From assembly GCF_900142175.1 (NCBI RefSeq), contig NZ_FQZX01000001.1, positions 868,001 to 932,000 of the forward strand: 64,000 nucleotides of DNA, given 5' to 3'. This stretch comes from Maribacter aquivivus (GTDB lineage: Bacteria > Bacteroidota > Bacteroidia > Flavobacteriales > Flavobacteriaceae). Shown one piece after another: positions 9,985-21,700 of the stretch. A model generated the notes under the pieces. It did no database searches. It was not told the origin of the DNA and saw only the letters and a list, made by a program, of their open reading frames with translations. A program made the translations under genes and the position numbers. Within the stretch, counting starts at the first letter, position 1. Each line of letters opens with the position of its first letter.

Positions 9985-12204
9985 ATGCTAAAGAAAAGTG
10001 TTTTATATCTATTGTTATTTGTGTTAGCTATCATGAAGGTTAGCGGGCAAGAGGAAAATCCGTTTGTATCATACGATGTTCCTGCCCAGAACCTTTTGAA
10101 GTATAACCGATTCTTAATCAACCCAACGTTTTCAACGGTTAGGGAAGACAAATCTTATATCAATTTGTTACACCGAAACCAATCGGTACAATTTGATGAT
10201 AACAATCAAAACTATTTCTTAAGCTATAGTGGACGTATCAATGATAAAACTGGATTAGGACTTAGTCTATATTCTCAAAGAGAAGGTATCTTAAGTAACT
10301 TTGGTGTGTTGGCAAATTATGCCTACGGTATTAAATTGAACGACAAAAGTAACTTTACTTTTGGTGCAAACGTTTCTTACTACCAAAGTGGTTTTGATAA
10401 CGGTAGAGCATCTACTGTAGAAGAGGATCCTTTTTTAGCTGGATTGCAAGATCAGAATCTTTTATCATTTCAGCCTGGTTTTAACCTTTCTTACGGTAAG
10501 TTCGATGTTGGTGTTTTTGCAGAAAACCTTTTTGATTACAACTTAAAGACAAGCGAATCGGTAACGGAGTTTAAAGACAAAACATACTCCGGTCACTTAC
10601 AATATACCCATCAGTTTGAAAAGCAAGATGGTATTTTTGAACAAGGTCGTTTAATGCCTTTGGCAAGAGTTAGAAAAGTAGGAGAAGAAGATGTTACTTT
10701 AGGAGGAAGTTTAATTCTTGACCTACCAAAATTAGGATGGATCCAAGGTGGATATGATAGTTTTTATGGTGCAGCCGCAGGTGTAGGTTTTAACCTTAAC
10801 CAAAGAATTTCTTTAGGCTATACCATGGAAAAAGGATTGTCTAACAACTTTGATAATTTTGGAGTTACGCATGAGATATCATTTGCCTATTCATTCTCTC
10901 CAAACCTTACTGAAGATAGGGTAATGTTAGAAGATGACTTTGAAGATGATTTGGTTCAGAATGATGAAGAACCAGAGAATATAGCTACCAATGAAGAGAT
11001 AGAAGAGTTGAAGATGAAATTGGCAGAAAATGATGCCATCATTGAAGAACTAATGTTCCGTCAAGATTCTTTAGAAGCTATTCGCCAATCTGATTTAGAA
11101 AGACGTTTTGCTATGGTAATGCGTATGGTTCGTAATGAAACCAACGGAGAAAGACCTGACTTAGAAAATAGAGCTAAAGAGCTTTTCCTTGATGAGAATA
11201 GCAACACCGAAATTGCATCTAACTACAACCCAAGTAATACGGGAACGCCAGAAGTTGCATCTAATTACAACCCGAGTAATTCTGGTGAGGCAGTTACAGG
11301 TAATCAAGCTGCTAGTCAAACACAGCAAGATAGGGTAGCAGTGGTAACAAACGAAAGAAAAGACCCTATAGCAGAAACACAAGAAGTAGCAGAAACAAAT
11401 ACGGATACCAATTCTTCTGTTGATAATAGATTTAAAGAACAAGTGCAGCCAAAAGATGCTGTAGTTGCAAATAGACCTCGAAACTCTTCTGCACCTGTTG
11501 CGAAAGCAACTAGAGAAGTGGCGCAAGACGGAGTGAAAAGTAGAAGGTTTAAAGACTTACCAGATGTTACAGACGGTTACTATGTAGTTGCTAATGTATA
11601 CAAAGGTGGGCAGTATATGAATAACTTTATTGACGGCCTAAATGAGCAGGGCATTAATGCTGATTACATTGACAACCCTAATACTGGTTTAAAGTATGTT
11701 TACCTAGAACGTTATGATACTTTTGAAGAAGCAGTAGCGGCACATGATAATAAACTGAACGGTACATATGATGGTGCCACTTGGATTATGAATGTTGATA
11801 ACAGATACACAAATGAGGCTTACGCAAGCAATGTAAACAAAATCAAAGAAAAATCTTCGAAGTATGATTCTAATGTTTTAACCTCAAATGAGGTGGTTAG
11901 AGATAATGTAGATTCTAGAGAGGCTGATTCAAAATCTTATGTTATTGAAGGTGCCGGTTCTGGTTATTACCTTATTGCAAATGTGTTCGCTAATCCTAAG
12001 AATGCAAAACGATTTGTAACCTTACTAAATTCATTCGGATTAAATGCGAGTTACTTCATTAACCCTAAGAATAATTACAGATACGTATACCTTAAAAAGC
12101 ACGACTCTTGGACTAAGGCTTTAATCTCTTACTACTCTAAGCTAAACGACGCTTACAATGAGAAGATGTGGATTATGAGGGTCAATCATGAGCTGCTGGT
12201 TTAG
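9985..12204 (+). CDS. PorP/SprF-family outer-membrane protein fused to two SPOR-like modules (SprD-like candidate)
   Basis: The 739-residue product starts with a signal peptide (about residues 1-22, VSGQ). A PorP/SprF-type beta-barrel follows (about 20-310): NPTFSTVREDKSYINLLHRNQ, then alternating strands as in GLGLSLYSQREG. Next come an acidic linker, a coiled coil (about 335-390) and a Ser/Asn/Thr-rich linker with two copies of ASNYNPSN. Two SPOR-like modules of about 85 residues close it (about 520-605 and 655-739), with GYYVVANVY..YLERYDTFEEA..WIMNVD and GYYLIANVF..YLKKHDSWTKA..WIMRVN. SPOR domains usually bind denuded peptidoglycan, so this protein may tie the secretion partner to the wall. 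It is about twice the length of the PorP/SprF proteins at 33122 and 44184. Confidence 0.85.
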   Translation: MLKKSVLYLLLFVLAIMKVSGQEENPFVSYDVPAQNLLKYNRFLINPTFSTVREDKSYINLLHRNQSVQFDDNNQNYFLSYSGRINDKTGLGLSLYSQREGILSNFGVLANYAYGIKLNDKSNFTFGANVSYYQSGFDNGRASTVEEDPFLAGLQDQNLLSFQPGFNLSYGKFDVGVFAENLFDYNLKTSESVTEFKDKTYSGHLQYTHQFEKQDGIFEQGRLMPLARVRKVGEEDVTLGGSLILDLPKLGWIQGGYDSFYGAAAGVGFNLNQRISLGYTMEKGLSNNFDNFGVTHEISFAYSFSPNLTEDRVMLEDDFEDDLVQNDEEPENIATNEEIEELKMKLAENDAIIEELMFRQDSLEAIRQSDLERRFAMVMRMVRNETNGERPDLENRAKELFLDENSNTEIASNYNPSNTGTPEVASNYNPSNSGEAVTGNQAASQTQQDRVAVVTNERKDPIAETQEVAETNTDTNSSVDNRFKEQVQPKDAVVANRPRNSSAPVAKATREVAQDGVKSRRFKDLPDVTDGYYVVANVYKGGQYMNNFIDGLNEQGINADYIDNPNTGLKYVYLERYDTFEEAVAAHDNKLNGTYDGATWIMNVDNRYTNEAYASNVNKIKEKSSKYDSNVLTSNEVVRDNVDSREADSKSYVIEGAGSGYYLIANVFANPKNAKRFVTLLNSFGLNASYFINPKNNYRYVYLKKHDSWTKALISYYSKLNDAYNEKMWIMRVNHELLV

Positions 12205-12234
12205 AACCACTATAAGTTAACTTAAAGATTATGG

Positions 12235-12271
12235 AAAGACCTTATCATTTTAGATGATAAGGTCTTTGTTG
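12235..12271 (+). terminator. Intrinsic terminator of the SprC/SprD-like operon
   Basis: A 14 bp stem (AAAGACCTTATCAT / ATGATAAGGTCTTT) with a 5 nt loop and trailing T-rich sequence lies 30 bp after the stop. It shows that the two-gene unit ends here rather than reading on into sprB. Confidence 0.85.
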
Positions 12272-12576
12272 TTTCTACTGAATACTACTTCTAGCCTATA
12301 CACAATTGTATTTTATTCTAAATATACTCTTCATTATATTTTAATTGTTGTTGGATATTGATTCATTAAGATTCATCTATAAAATTGAGTTGGAAAAAAT
12401 AGAATACATATATAGATTATGATACCAATAAGTATTTTTATATATCACTTTTATTTGATTGTACTTTAAACCTAGATTGCATTTCTGCTCAAAAGCGAAA
12501 ATACCTTAAGTTTAAATTCATCATTTTCATAATTGCTAAATGCTATATATCGATTGAATATTGATTTCGTGATGCA
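12272..12576. other. Non-coding stretch, no feature recognised
   Basis: About 300 bp of AT-rich sequence between the terminator and the end of the lipocalin-like gene. I see no ORF of note, RNA fold or repeat in it. Confidence 0.6.
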
Positions 12577-12969
12577 TTACTTCTTACTAATTCTTATCAA
12601 ATGAATCGCAGTCAAATTACTAAGAAGTAAAATCAACTTACATTCTTCAAAAGAGATTTTTGAACGATATACTTCTTGAGTATTCTTTAATTTTATAATA
12701 AGATGTTCATCTTCCAAATACCAACGTATCTCCTCTTCATTAGGTAGCTGAAACCAGTCATTATTTGATATGACCAATAGCTGCTGTTCTTCTTTAAATT
12801 TAAAAGTAGTCCCAATCATTTCTCTAAAATCATTTTGTAGGCAAACTCCTGTTCTGGTAACTTGAACTTTTTCAATCTTCCATGTACCGATTAATTCTTT
12901 CTTCAGTATAATATCAGACGCAACTTGAGTTTGAATTAGTATAAGAAGTACTATTAGTATTCCTTTCAT
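12577..12969 (-). CDS. Small secreted lipocalin-like protein
   Basis: The 130-residue product has an N-terminal signal segment (MKGILIVLLILIQTQVAS). LIGTWKIEKVQV is the G-x-W start of lipocalin-like beta-barrels in Bacteroidota. Strand-rich sequence with TFKFKEEQQLLVIS, IRWYLEDEHLIIKL and VYRSKISFEECKLIL follows, consistent with an eight-stranded barrel. The role is unknown; many relatives are small envelope proteins. The broken gene at 13106, on the other strand, has a similar size and plan (signal peptide, early W-x-V-like motif, beta-rich body) and may be a distant relative. Confidence 0.6.
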   Translation of the reverse strand: MKGILIVLLILIQTQVASDIILKKELIGTWKIEKVQVTRTGVCLQNDFREMIGTTFKFKEEQQLLVISNNDWFQLPNEEEIRWYLEDEHLIIKLKNTQEVYRSKISFEECKLILLLSNLTAIHLIRISKK

Positions 12970-13105
12970 AAATTCAAGACGAATGAAATCACCTCAGGTT
13001 ACTTGAGATTAAAATTAAGTACCAACTTTTCAATACTAACTTATCATATTGGAAATATGAAAGTACTTGTACATCGGTTGGAACAGTTCTTGTTTTGACC
13101 AGTTT

Positions 13106-13528
13106 ATGAGATAATCAATAATCCTGCTGGTACTCTTTTTTGCTCAATTATGTTTTGGTCAAGAGAAAGAAATATCTAAATCTTTTCTAATTGATCGTTG
13201 AAAGGTTGATAAGACTATAAAAGAAGGTGATACTGAAATTACAGTTTATAGGCGAAGTAGGACTTTGAAAATTGGTAACGAACTTCTTTTTTTGAGTACA
13301 GGCGAATATCGCATAACCTTTAATTCAGGAAGGAGAATAGGGCGTCGGTGCGGAAATGAAATTAGGACGGAAGGGATTAATGGATATTATCGTTTTAATT
13401 CCCAAGAACAATCAGTAACCCTTGAAAGCTACAATACAGATCCAATTATTAACTGGGATCTTGTGTGGATTGATGAGAATTCATTTGGAGTAAAAAAGCA
13501 AAAGATAACATCACTTATAATTGAGTAA
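13106..13528 (+). pseudogene. Broken small secreted beta-rich protein gene (two in-frame stops)
   Basis: One reading frame from ATG 13106 to the TAA ending at 13528 encodes a plausible 140-residue secreted protein but contains two stops: TAA at 13112-13114 (third codon) and TGA at 13199-13201. Between them lies a clean signal peptide core, IILLVLFFAQLCFGQEKE. After the TGA the frame continues with KVDKTIKEGDTEITVYRRS and GYYRFNSQEQSVTLESYN. TGA at a FLIDR*KVDK position suggests a lost Trp codon (TGG to TGA) in the lipocalin-like motif W-x-V. An intact 87-codon ORF starts at ATG 13265, but it lacks the signal peptide and is probably a remnant. Sequencing error is less likely with two separate stops. 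Confidence 0.6.
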
Positions 13529-13578
13529 GTCTTTTTGCCGTAGGTATTTTGCCAATCGATATTAAAAAAAATACTTAG

Positions 13579-13617
13579 CAAGTAACCGGAAACCAAATAG
13601 ATTTCCGGATGTTACTT
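13579..13617 (+). terminator. Hairpin after the broken gene, possible terminator
   Basis: CAAGTAACcGGAAA pairs with TTTCCGgatGTTACTTG with a small bulge and a 9 nt loop. The following sequence is only moderately T-rich (TTATATT), so termination is uncertain. Confidence 0.4.
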
Positions 13618-13713
13618 GTTATATTAAATCTTGATAATCAAGATTATTGTTCTTCCCGTTTAAATTGAAGTCCGTTTTTTGAAAATCAACCTAGCTGATA
13701 TTTATTTTCAATG

Positions 13714-13911
13714 TCATCTACGTTTTTTGTTTACAATGCTATACTTACAAATGCTGTTTTCATCATATCTAATTCTATGTTCAGATAATAGCTGTGTAAT
13801 TATTTCTCTGGTTTCACCTTCATCTAATTGTATATTTTCTCCTAAGTCAATTTCATTTAATTGATTCTTATTTTCAACCAATGCTTTAAAGTATCTGTCT
13901 TTATTTTCCAT
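13714..13911 (-). CDS. Small conserved protein, possibly winged-helix-like
   Basis: The 65-residue product runs ALVENKNQLNEIDLGENIQ, then DEGETREIITQLLSEHRI and a basic tail. It resembles a family of small Bacteroidota proteins with a pattern like NEIDLG..L..DE.ETR.IIxxLL that I recall as conserved but without known function. The helix-turn-helix spacing suggests a short winged-helix fold; this is inference. Its ATG overlaps the last codons of the methyltransferase remnant by 11 bp (ATGGAAAATAA), so it was probably translated by coupling with that gene. A flavobacterial -7 box is not evident in front of it. Confidence 0.6.
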   Translation of the reverse strand: MENKDRYFKALVENKNQLNEIDLGENIQLDEGETREIITQLLSEHRIRYDENSICKYSIVNKKRR

Positions 13912-14738
13912 GTTTTTGTTTTTTTACTGCTATCATCATATGCGGACTAAAAGGTAAAATGTAGCTGTCGTTTTCTGTAATTTTTAATAATTCAATTAAG
14001 TTTTCCCTCTTTTTATCATTCTGCATATTTGCAAAGAAGTCTTTATCAAGCCAAGCCATTCCTTCAACCGCATATGTGTTCAAGTAGGTTAAATCTTGAT
14101 GTCTGAATTCTTCTTTTAATTGCTCGGGATGGTGATAATATGCCTCAGCTAAAAGCCAAGGAAAATCATTTTGGCGGATTGTGTATTCCAGTAGTCAATT
14201 CATTCTTACACATTTCAAAGAAAGAACTTTTATGTATTAGACCATTTAAGAGCCCAACTAAAGTTGATGCCGTATAATTGATAGCGAACCCTAAAATGAT
14301 ACCGCCATTTTTTAAAACACGTTGAGCTTCTTTAATGGTTAATTCTCGATCTTCTTTTTTCTGAAGATGATAAAGAGGTCCATGAAGTAGTATTAGATCT
14401 GCATAATTATTTTTGAAGTCTAATTTTCTAGATTCACCTAAATGAACCGAGAACTTGTTCTTTAATTTCTTAGCCCTATTTTCTGCTAGTTGTAAATGTT
14501 TAGCAACGGGTTCTACTAAATGAACTTCATGACCTTTTTTGGCAAGCCATTCAGCATACTTACCTGTACCGCCGCCAACATCTATAATCTTTGAAGGTGA
14601 TGTAAAAAGGTATTTCTCTATGAGCCATTTAATTCTCTCGAATTCAAATACACCCATGCCTTTTTCAAGTCTGGTTTCTTCAGATGCTTTGTTATAGAAC
14701 ACCTCTATATTTTTTGATATTAACTGTTCACTGTTCAC
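13901..14738 (-). pseudogene. SAM-dependent methyltransferase gene with a frameshift
   Basis: The first 190 codons from GTG at 14738 encode a class I methyltransferase. Motif I is KIIDVGGGTGKYAEWLA, the acidic motif II is HEVHLVEP, and DLILLHGPLYHL is the motif IV region. The frame stops at 14166 after GIHNPPK. From about 14173 another frame continues the family sequence, NDFPWLLAEAYYHHPEQL, then HMMIAVKKQK to the TAA at 13901. One extra base near 14173-14177 (the CCGCC/GGCGG run) would explain both halves; removing one C restores GIHNPQNDFPW. The intact product would be about 276 residues. GTG is the likely start, since an in-frame stop lies just upstream. The substrate is unknown. It could be a real mutation or a sequencing error. 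Confidence 0.75.
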
Positions 14739-15716
14739 TTTTCATTTTTGATTCTGGGTAATAACACCACACTTAAAATTGCAAAATGCAATTGAAAGAG
14801 ATAATGCAATCAATTTTTCAATCAATCTTTTTTGTTTAAAAATTTATAAAACAATGGGTTGTTATTATCTATGCATTAGAAAGCTTCTATGCATTAGGCA
14901 CTCGTTGGTCGAGTTCGTCTTTTTAGAAAGACCTAGATAATATGTAGAGTTAGTATAACAGATTTTAAAGATAGCCAATCTTATTTAATACCTGTCGTAG
15001 GTTAAAGACTATTAGCCAAGTTAGGGTTTAAATAAGACCGCTCATGTCACTTTTTAGCCTCTTTTAGATGAGAACTATTTAGAATTTCAACAAAGAGCTT
15101 ACAAATAAGGATCTGTTCTTTAAAGCGGCTTTATAGCACCTGAAGCAAGTAACTTTTAATAGACCACTTACGAATTTCTATTTGTGAAATTAGCTTATAA
15201 TATGCTTTTAAAAAACACTCTTTATGTCGTTTGTTTTAATATGGAATCCTCTTTAATCATACAATTATTTTCATTTCTACGACCCTTTTTTTGACAGAAC
15301 ACACACCATATTGTAATTTAATTGATACTGCATTTATGTCGCTTTCGGCTAAATCATCATCATTTCGTAACAGGATTACATTGAATATTTTATTTTTTAA
15401 AAGCCAAATTCATTGATAAAAATTAAGGGGTTTTTAAACGATAATTGCCTCTTTAAAATTCAAAAATTATCAGTTTGTTTTGAGAATATGAACAACTTAA
15501 ATTTATCTATTTTCCACAAAAGGTAAAATATTAAAGTTGCGCTAGTGCTTACTTAATCGTTGAAATACACTCTTTTCTAAAAAACGTAAACCCATTCTAT
15601 TTGCTGTTTCACAACAGAAAACATCGTTGCTACAACAATAAATTCTTTAGCCAACTAGTATGGTTAATATTTGTTATTGGAAAATTCCCCATTGAACGAT
15701 GCGATATTGATATCGA
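14739..15716. other. Long non-coding region upstream of the SprB-like gene
   Basis: About 980 bp without a credible ORF. It contains the direct-repeat element at 15606-15642, a short direct repeat CTATGCATTAG (14869 and 14886) and a 6 bp hairpin GTCTTT-TTAG-AAAGAC near 14918. Most of it is AT-rich with frequent stops in all frames and could be a decayed remnant or a long leader. I see no clear TAnnTTTG box before sprB and no recognisable RNA family. Confidence 0.5.
15606..15642 (+). promoter_or_regulatory. Paired ACAACA direct-repeat element upstream of sprB
   Basis: GTTTCACAACAGAAA at 15606-15620 is identical over 15 bp to 7587-7601. A second half-site, ACAACAATAAA, lies at 15632-15642; the two ACAACA cores start at 15611 and 15632, 21 bp apart. 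The distance to the ATG at 15747 is 104 bp, close to the 108 bp seen before the SprC-like gene. Confidence 0.5.
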
Positions 15717-18700
15717 ATGATAGGAAGGCTTCAACAAATTTACAAAATGACCAGACTGACTCAATTTTTAGATTTTACCAAACACACTTCTCTCATGGGA
15801 AAACAGTACTCAAAATATTTATTTTTCATTTTATTCTTGGCACTAGGTTTACAAACCGTCGTTTCACAGGTTAAAAATGATTTCGACGTTCGTTACGAAG
15901 CTGATATTCGAGGTGAACTTACCTTTATTGCCAACAATATTGTTAATAGACGTGTTGTAGAAAGAACAGCGGGGCGTTGGGTTAGAATTGGTAGACGAGA
16001 GTGGCGATATGAAACCTATACGATACCTGGAGCTTCACCGAATGAACCTTATAATGATACTGGTAGCGGTTCTACTTCAAATGATTCATTTGATATGAAT
16101 TACATTGATGTAGATGGAGATTCTTCTACATTTAGTTCAAGTAGTGCTACACTTACCATACCTAATATTGAATGTGCATTAGTTAGATATGCTGGTTTAT
16201 ATTGGGGTGCTGTTTATACTGACTCAGACAGATCTACCATTGATGATATTAAGTTTAAGTTACCAGGTGGAGAATACCAAAATATTACCGGAGCTGAGGA
16301 AATTTATGATGGATTTGGTGATTCTGATTTTGGGTATTACTCTCCTTATGTTTTTTATAAAGATGTTACTTCAATGGTTTCGGCAATGCCAAACCCAAAT
16401 GGAGAATATTTTGTAGCCAATGTTCGTGCAGATACGGGTAATAGTATAAGTGGAGGAGTTTCAGGAGGATGGCAAATGGTAGTTGTCTATGAAGATCCTA
16501 ATTTACCCGGCGATAAATTCATTACCACTTTTGATGGTTATGCAGGTATTAAATCTGGCGAAAGTGTTGATATTCTTGTTGATGGTTTTACGACTTTACC
16601 AGCACCGTTTCCGGTATTTGCTAATATGGGTGTTGCCGCTTTAGAAGGAGATAACGCATTCGGAAGTCCAGATGGATTAGGGGGCGACGCATTGCAAATT
16701 AATGCAAATGGGTCTTTTACAACATTATCAAATGGAGAGAACCCAAGAGACAATTTCTTTAATTCTAGTATAACTCAATTTGATACGCAGTATACAACAA
16801 GAAACCCAAACAGTATAAATACATTAGGTTGGGATGTTGACCTGTTTGAAATACCAAATGGTGGTGCTAGTAATACGATTATACCTAACAGTGCGACTAG
16901 TGCAACTTTAAGGGCAACCTCTTTACAAGATAAATATGATATTTTCTTTACATCGTTTGATGTCGATATTATTGCTCCGAATATTCTCTTGAAGAAGGTT
17001 GTAAGGCAACATGGTAGTGATTATGGTGATGATAGTGGTATTATAACTGGACAAGGTGTAAACTTAGGTCAAATTATAGATTACGAGTTAAATTTTGAAA
17101 ATATAGGTAATGATGATGGCTCTGGGTATACCATAAGAGATATTTTACCAATTAATGTAGGTCCACAAGGTAACCGAAGTTTTTTCAATGCTTCAGATTT
17201 TTCATTTCCTGCACCTATTTGTGAAGGCAGCCCAAGAGTTTGTCATGAGATTACATATACCTATGACCCGGCAACGAGAGAAATTGTTTTTAATATACCA
17301 GATGTATATGTAAACCAAGATGACGGCGACTATTCTTTATATTTTACCGTACAGGTTGCTGAAGACTGTTTTGATTTCATTGATGCGTGTTCAGATAAAA
17401 TAGAAAATTTAGCTTATGGAACTTATACGGGTGTACAAAATTCAGCAGTAGTTACAGATGACCCGAGTGTTTCTGATTTTACCTCTTGTGGTTTTATCGT
17501 GCCAGGTGCAACCAATTTTCTTTTAGATGATCTTGCTGCATGTAATTTTGAAAGATCAACAGAACTTTGTGGTTTAGACACTCAACTAAATGCTGGTAAC
17601 GGCTTTGATTCATATATATGGTACCGTGATACTGACAATAATGGTGAACTTAATACTGCTATTGATGTCGAAATTAATGATGGTGATCCTGACAATGACC
17701 CAAGTACAATTACGGTTTCTCAAGTTGGCACGTATATAGTTGATAAAATTATAGCTGATCCATGTAAAGGCTTTAAAGAAATTATAACAGTAGTACCATT
17801 TGGTTCTGGAGCAACTCCAAACCCGGTAACGGAGTTTTTTAATGAAGTTAATAGTGATACCGACCCAAGTAATAATATACCTGGTGAAATAGTTAACTGT
17901 GTAGATGGTACTCAGCTTCCAAAAATATTCTTATGTGGTATTAACGATTCTCAGCCACTTACTGTTAATATAGTTGATGCGCAAAGTGTTACTTGGGAAT
18001 TATTAGATGAAGGTAGTTGTGGCGTAAATGCAGAGGCTGGTGAAGATTGTGCCAATAGAGCACTTACGTGTACATGGTCAGAAGTTGGTACAGGTAGTAA
18101 TTACACCTTGAATGCACCAGGTGAGTACAGACTTTCTGTAATATATGATAATGGATGTATAAGCCGTTTTTATTTTAAAGGATTTCAAAATACAGTTGAT
18201 TTTGGAGAACCAACAAAACGTGACATTCTTTGTGATACCGATGGCAATATAACCATACCTGCTAGTAATGGTTATGCTTTTCAATTGGTTGATGCATTAA
18301 CTAATAACATTATAATTCCTTTTAGTGCTAATAATGGTTCTAGTTTCGATTTCGGACCTGGCGAAGGTGGTTCATATAGAGTTGAATATACTCCTGTTGA
18401 CAACAATGGCGATGTTATTGTAGATGCATGTGTTTATTCTACCGATGCTATAGCCGTTCGCGAACGTACAGTTAGTTACGAGGTTGAAGTTACACCAGAA
18501 TCGTGTTTTAATTTAGGAACAATCAATTTACAAATTTCGAATGCAAACCCACCATATGCATTTGAGATCAGAAGAGATGATGGTGCAAACGGCGGACTAG
18601 GTACTCTTATAGATAGCCAAAATGGTCATGCAGATAATAACTATACTTTTACAGATGTAAGCGCTGGTGATTATATAGCTTATATTTCTACAGATGATGG

Positions 18701-21700
18701 TTGTTCTTACAGTGAAGCAGTAACTGTTATTGACGAAAATGACCTAGAACTTACTGCAAGGGTTTCTCAACATATAACTTGTAGAGAAGGTAATATTTTA
18801 ATGGATTCTGAAGGGGGTAAAACCCCACATACCTATGCTATTTGGTCTTATGTTGATGATTCTGGCACCGTGGTTACATCTTACCCAACGTATGCTGATA
18901 TTCCAGCAACCGACTTTCAATCTAGTCAAATATTTGACATTTTAAATCCTGGTGATTATGTTTTTGTAGTATTAGATAGAAATGGTTGTTACAGTGAATC
19001 CAATACGGTAACGATAGAGTTTCAACCTGCTGCAGAGTTCGATGCTATTACCTTAGTAGATGTACTTTGTTTTGGAGAATCTACAGGAAGAATTCAGTTT
19101 AATTTAATAGATAATAACGGGTATCAATTAACATTCTCTCTTTTTGATTCTGCAAATCAACCTTTAGATGAAAATACAACAGGTATTTTTCCAAATTTGG
19201 CAGATGGTGATTATAGAGTTGTAATCAACCAAAGAAAAGGAAGTGCATCATGTGACTATGAAGAGAATTATACAATTTCTGCACCTACTTCTGCAGTTAG
19301 TGGTACTTCGGTTCTGATTCAAGATTATACATGTTTACAAGAGGGTATTATCGAGGCACAAAATGTTACCGGGGGTACTGCACCATATGAATATAGTATT
19401 GACGGAATCAACTTTATTCCAGATACAACTGCGAATGCAAATCGTTTTGAAAATTTAACGGATGGTACTTATACCGTTACCATAAGAGATGCGAGCGATT
19501 GTACATTCCCAACTAATCAAATTGTAATTGACAGACCAAATCCACCAACAGATTTAACAATTGTGGAGTCTCAAATTACATGTCCTACGGGAACTGCTAA
19601 CTTAACTGTAAACGCCATTAATGGTGCTGCACCATATGTGTATACGATTACTGCACCCTCTGCTCTAACCCCTACAAGTACTTCAGTAAATGAAGCTGTT
19701 TTTGAAGGTTTAGCGCCAGATACATATACTGTAAGAGTTACTGATGCCGATGGTTGTTTTTATGAAGAAAACTATACGATAAATGCGATTAACCCAATAT
19801 CTGCAAGCGGGCAAACAACACAACCAATTAGTTGTTTTGGTGCTGCAGACGGTATTATTCGTTTTAATGTAAACTTCCAAGCGGGTCAAAACTTTACATA
19901 TACAATTACTGGTCCTGCTGGCGTTGAAAGAACTGGCGGTACTGAAGCTTTAATCGATAATATCAACAACTTAGCTGCTGGTATTTATACCATAGACATT
20001 GTTGATACAGATACCAACTGTACATATACTGCTTCACATGAATTAGAAGGTCCGGCTTCGGCATTGGCAATTTCTAGTTTAACAGAAATACAGCCTAGCT
20101 GTACATCAGCCGGTAGTGTAAGTGTTCTTGCAACAGGCGGATGGGGTAGTTATGTATATGAATTAAGCAATCCAGATGCTACTGTATTTGGTTCTAATGC
20201 TACAGGTTCTTTTAATGGATTAACTCAATCAGGAACCTATAACGGTACAATTACAGATGCTAATAACTGTAGTATTCCATTCACTTTTGATTTAAATCCG
20301 GCAACGGCACCAGTTTTAGTAATTACACCAAATCAAGATTGTTTTGATGATGCTGTATTATTGACTTTGACGGCTAGTGTTTCTTCTGGCGGCGATGGTA
20401 CTTTTGAATATAGCTTAAATGGTGGTGCATTTAGCAGTACCAGTGTATTCCCTGGATTATCAGCAGGAACATATACTATTGATGTTAGAGATGGCAATAA
20501 TTGTACAGGTACAGAAAGTATTACAATAGACCCGGCATTAACAGTAAGTGCGAGTGCAAGTAATATTACTGCTTGTGGTACCGATACTGTTATCGATATT
20601 TCTGCCGCTGGTGGAGATGGTAATTATGTATATGCAGTGGTGGATGACGGAGTTATACCAACTGCGAGCGACTTCGGTATAAACAGTTCAATTTCAGTTA
20701 CCGGTACAGGTGATTACGATGTATACGTTAGAGATAATAGTGGAAATGTTGATTTCTGTGAAACACCATTTGATATTACTATTGATCAAGATATTCCAGT
20801 AGCCGCAACACCAACTGTTGTAGATGTTACTTGTTTTGGCGGTACTAATGGTAGTATATCTTTAGCCCCAAGTGGTGGCGAAGCTCCTTATACCTATAGT
20901 ATTGATGGTGGCAATTTTGGCACCGTAAGTTCATTTAATAATCTTACTGCAGGTACATATGATGTTAGAGTAAGAGATGTAAATAATTGTGAAGCTATCT
21001 TATCTGTTCTTGTAAATGAGTTACCTGAAATAGTGGCAGAAAGCGTACAAACAGAAGCGTATACATGTAACCAATTAGCAGAAATTACCGTTGGTAGCGT
21101 AACACCTACAACCGGTGGTTCTGGTTCTTATCAATATAGCTTAAATGGTGGCGCTTGGACGGCGGCTACTGCTGGCGGTACAGTTTTTACCGATTTGACA
21201 GATAATACGTATCAGGTTCAAGTAAGAGATGCAAATAACATCAATTGTGTTGTAACTCTTCCAGAAATTATCATTGCTCCTTTACCAACAGTACCTTCTT
21301 TAAGTAGTAGTGTTGCTTATAGTTGTGATGGAACAGGGATTATTACAATTCTTCCAGATGATCCAACGTATACATATAGCATTGATGGTAATACGCCTCA
21401 AATAGGTGATAATGTTTTTAATAATGTATTAGTTGGTCAACATACTATTACCGTAGATTATGGTAGTGATTGTACTACGGATATTGTTGTAGATGTTCAA
21501 GATGGTTTTGCTTTCGAAGCAGCCTTTCTCTCTTCTAAAGATTTAGATTGTAATGCAGATAATTCTGGTTCGATAACTTTTGAAGTTGATAATTATGGCG
21601 CAAGCGGATTCGAATATAGCTTAGATAATTTTGCTAGTATTTTAGGTAGTACTACGGTATCACCGCAAACAATATCTGGACTTGCAGCTGGTAGTTATAG

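Noticed and set aside
13199..13201. In-frame TGA as a selenocysteine or recoding site
   Set aside because: A second in-frame stop (TAA 13112) precedes it, no hairpin of SECIS type follows, and a lost Trp codon explains it.
14918..14933. Hairpin GTCTTT-TTAG-AAAGAC as a small RNA or terminator
   Set aside because: Only 6 AT-rich base pairs, no flanking gene it would serve and no T-run.
15221..15342. TTTATGTCG(t/c) at 15221 and 15333 as further half-sites of the shared element
   Set aside because: They lack a partner 21 bp away and are far from the start codon; likely chance in AT-rich DNA.
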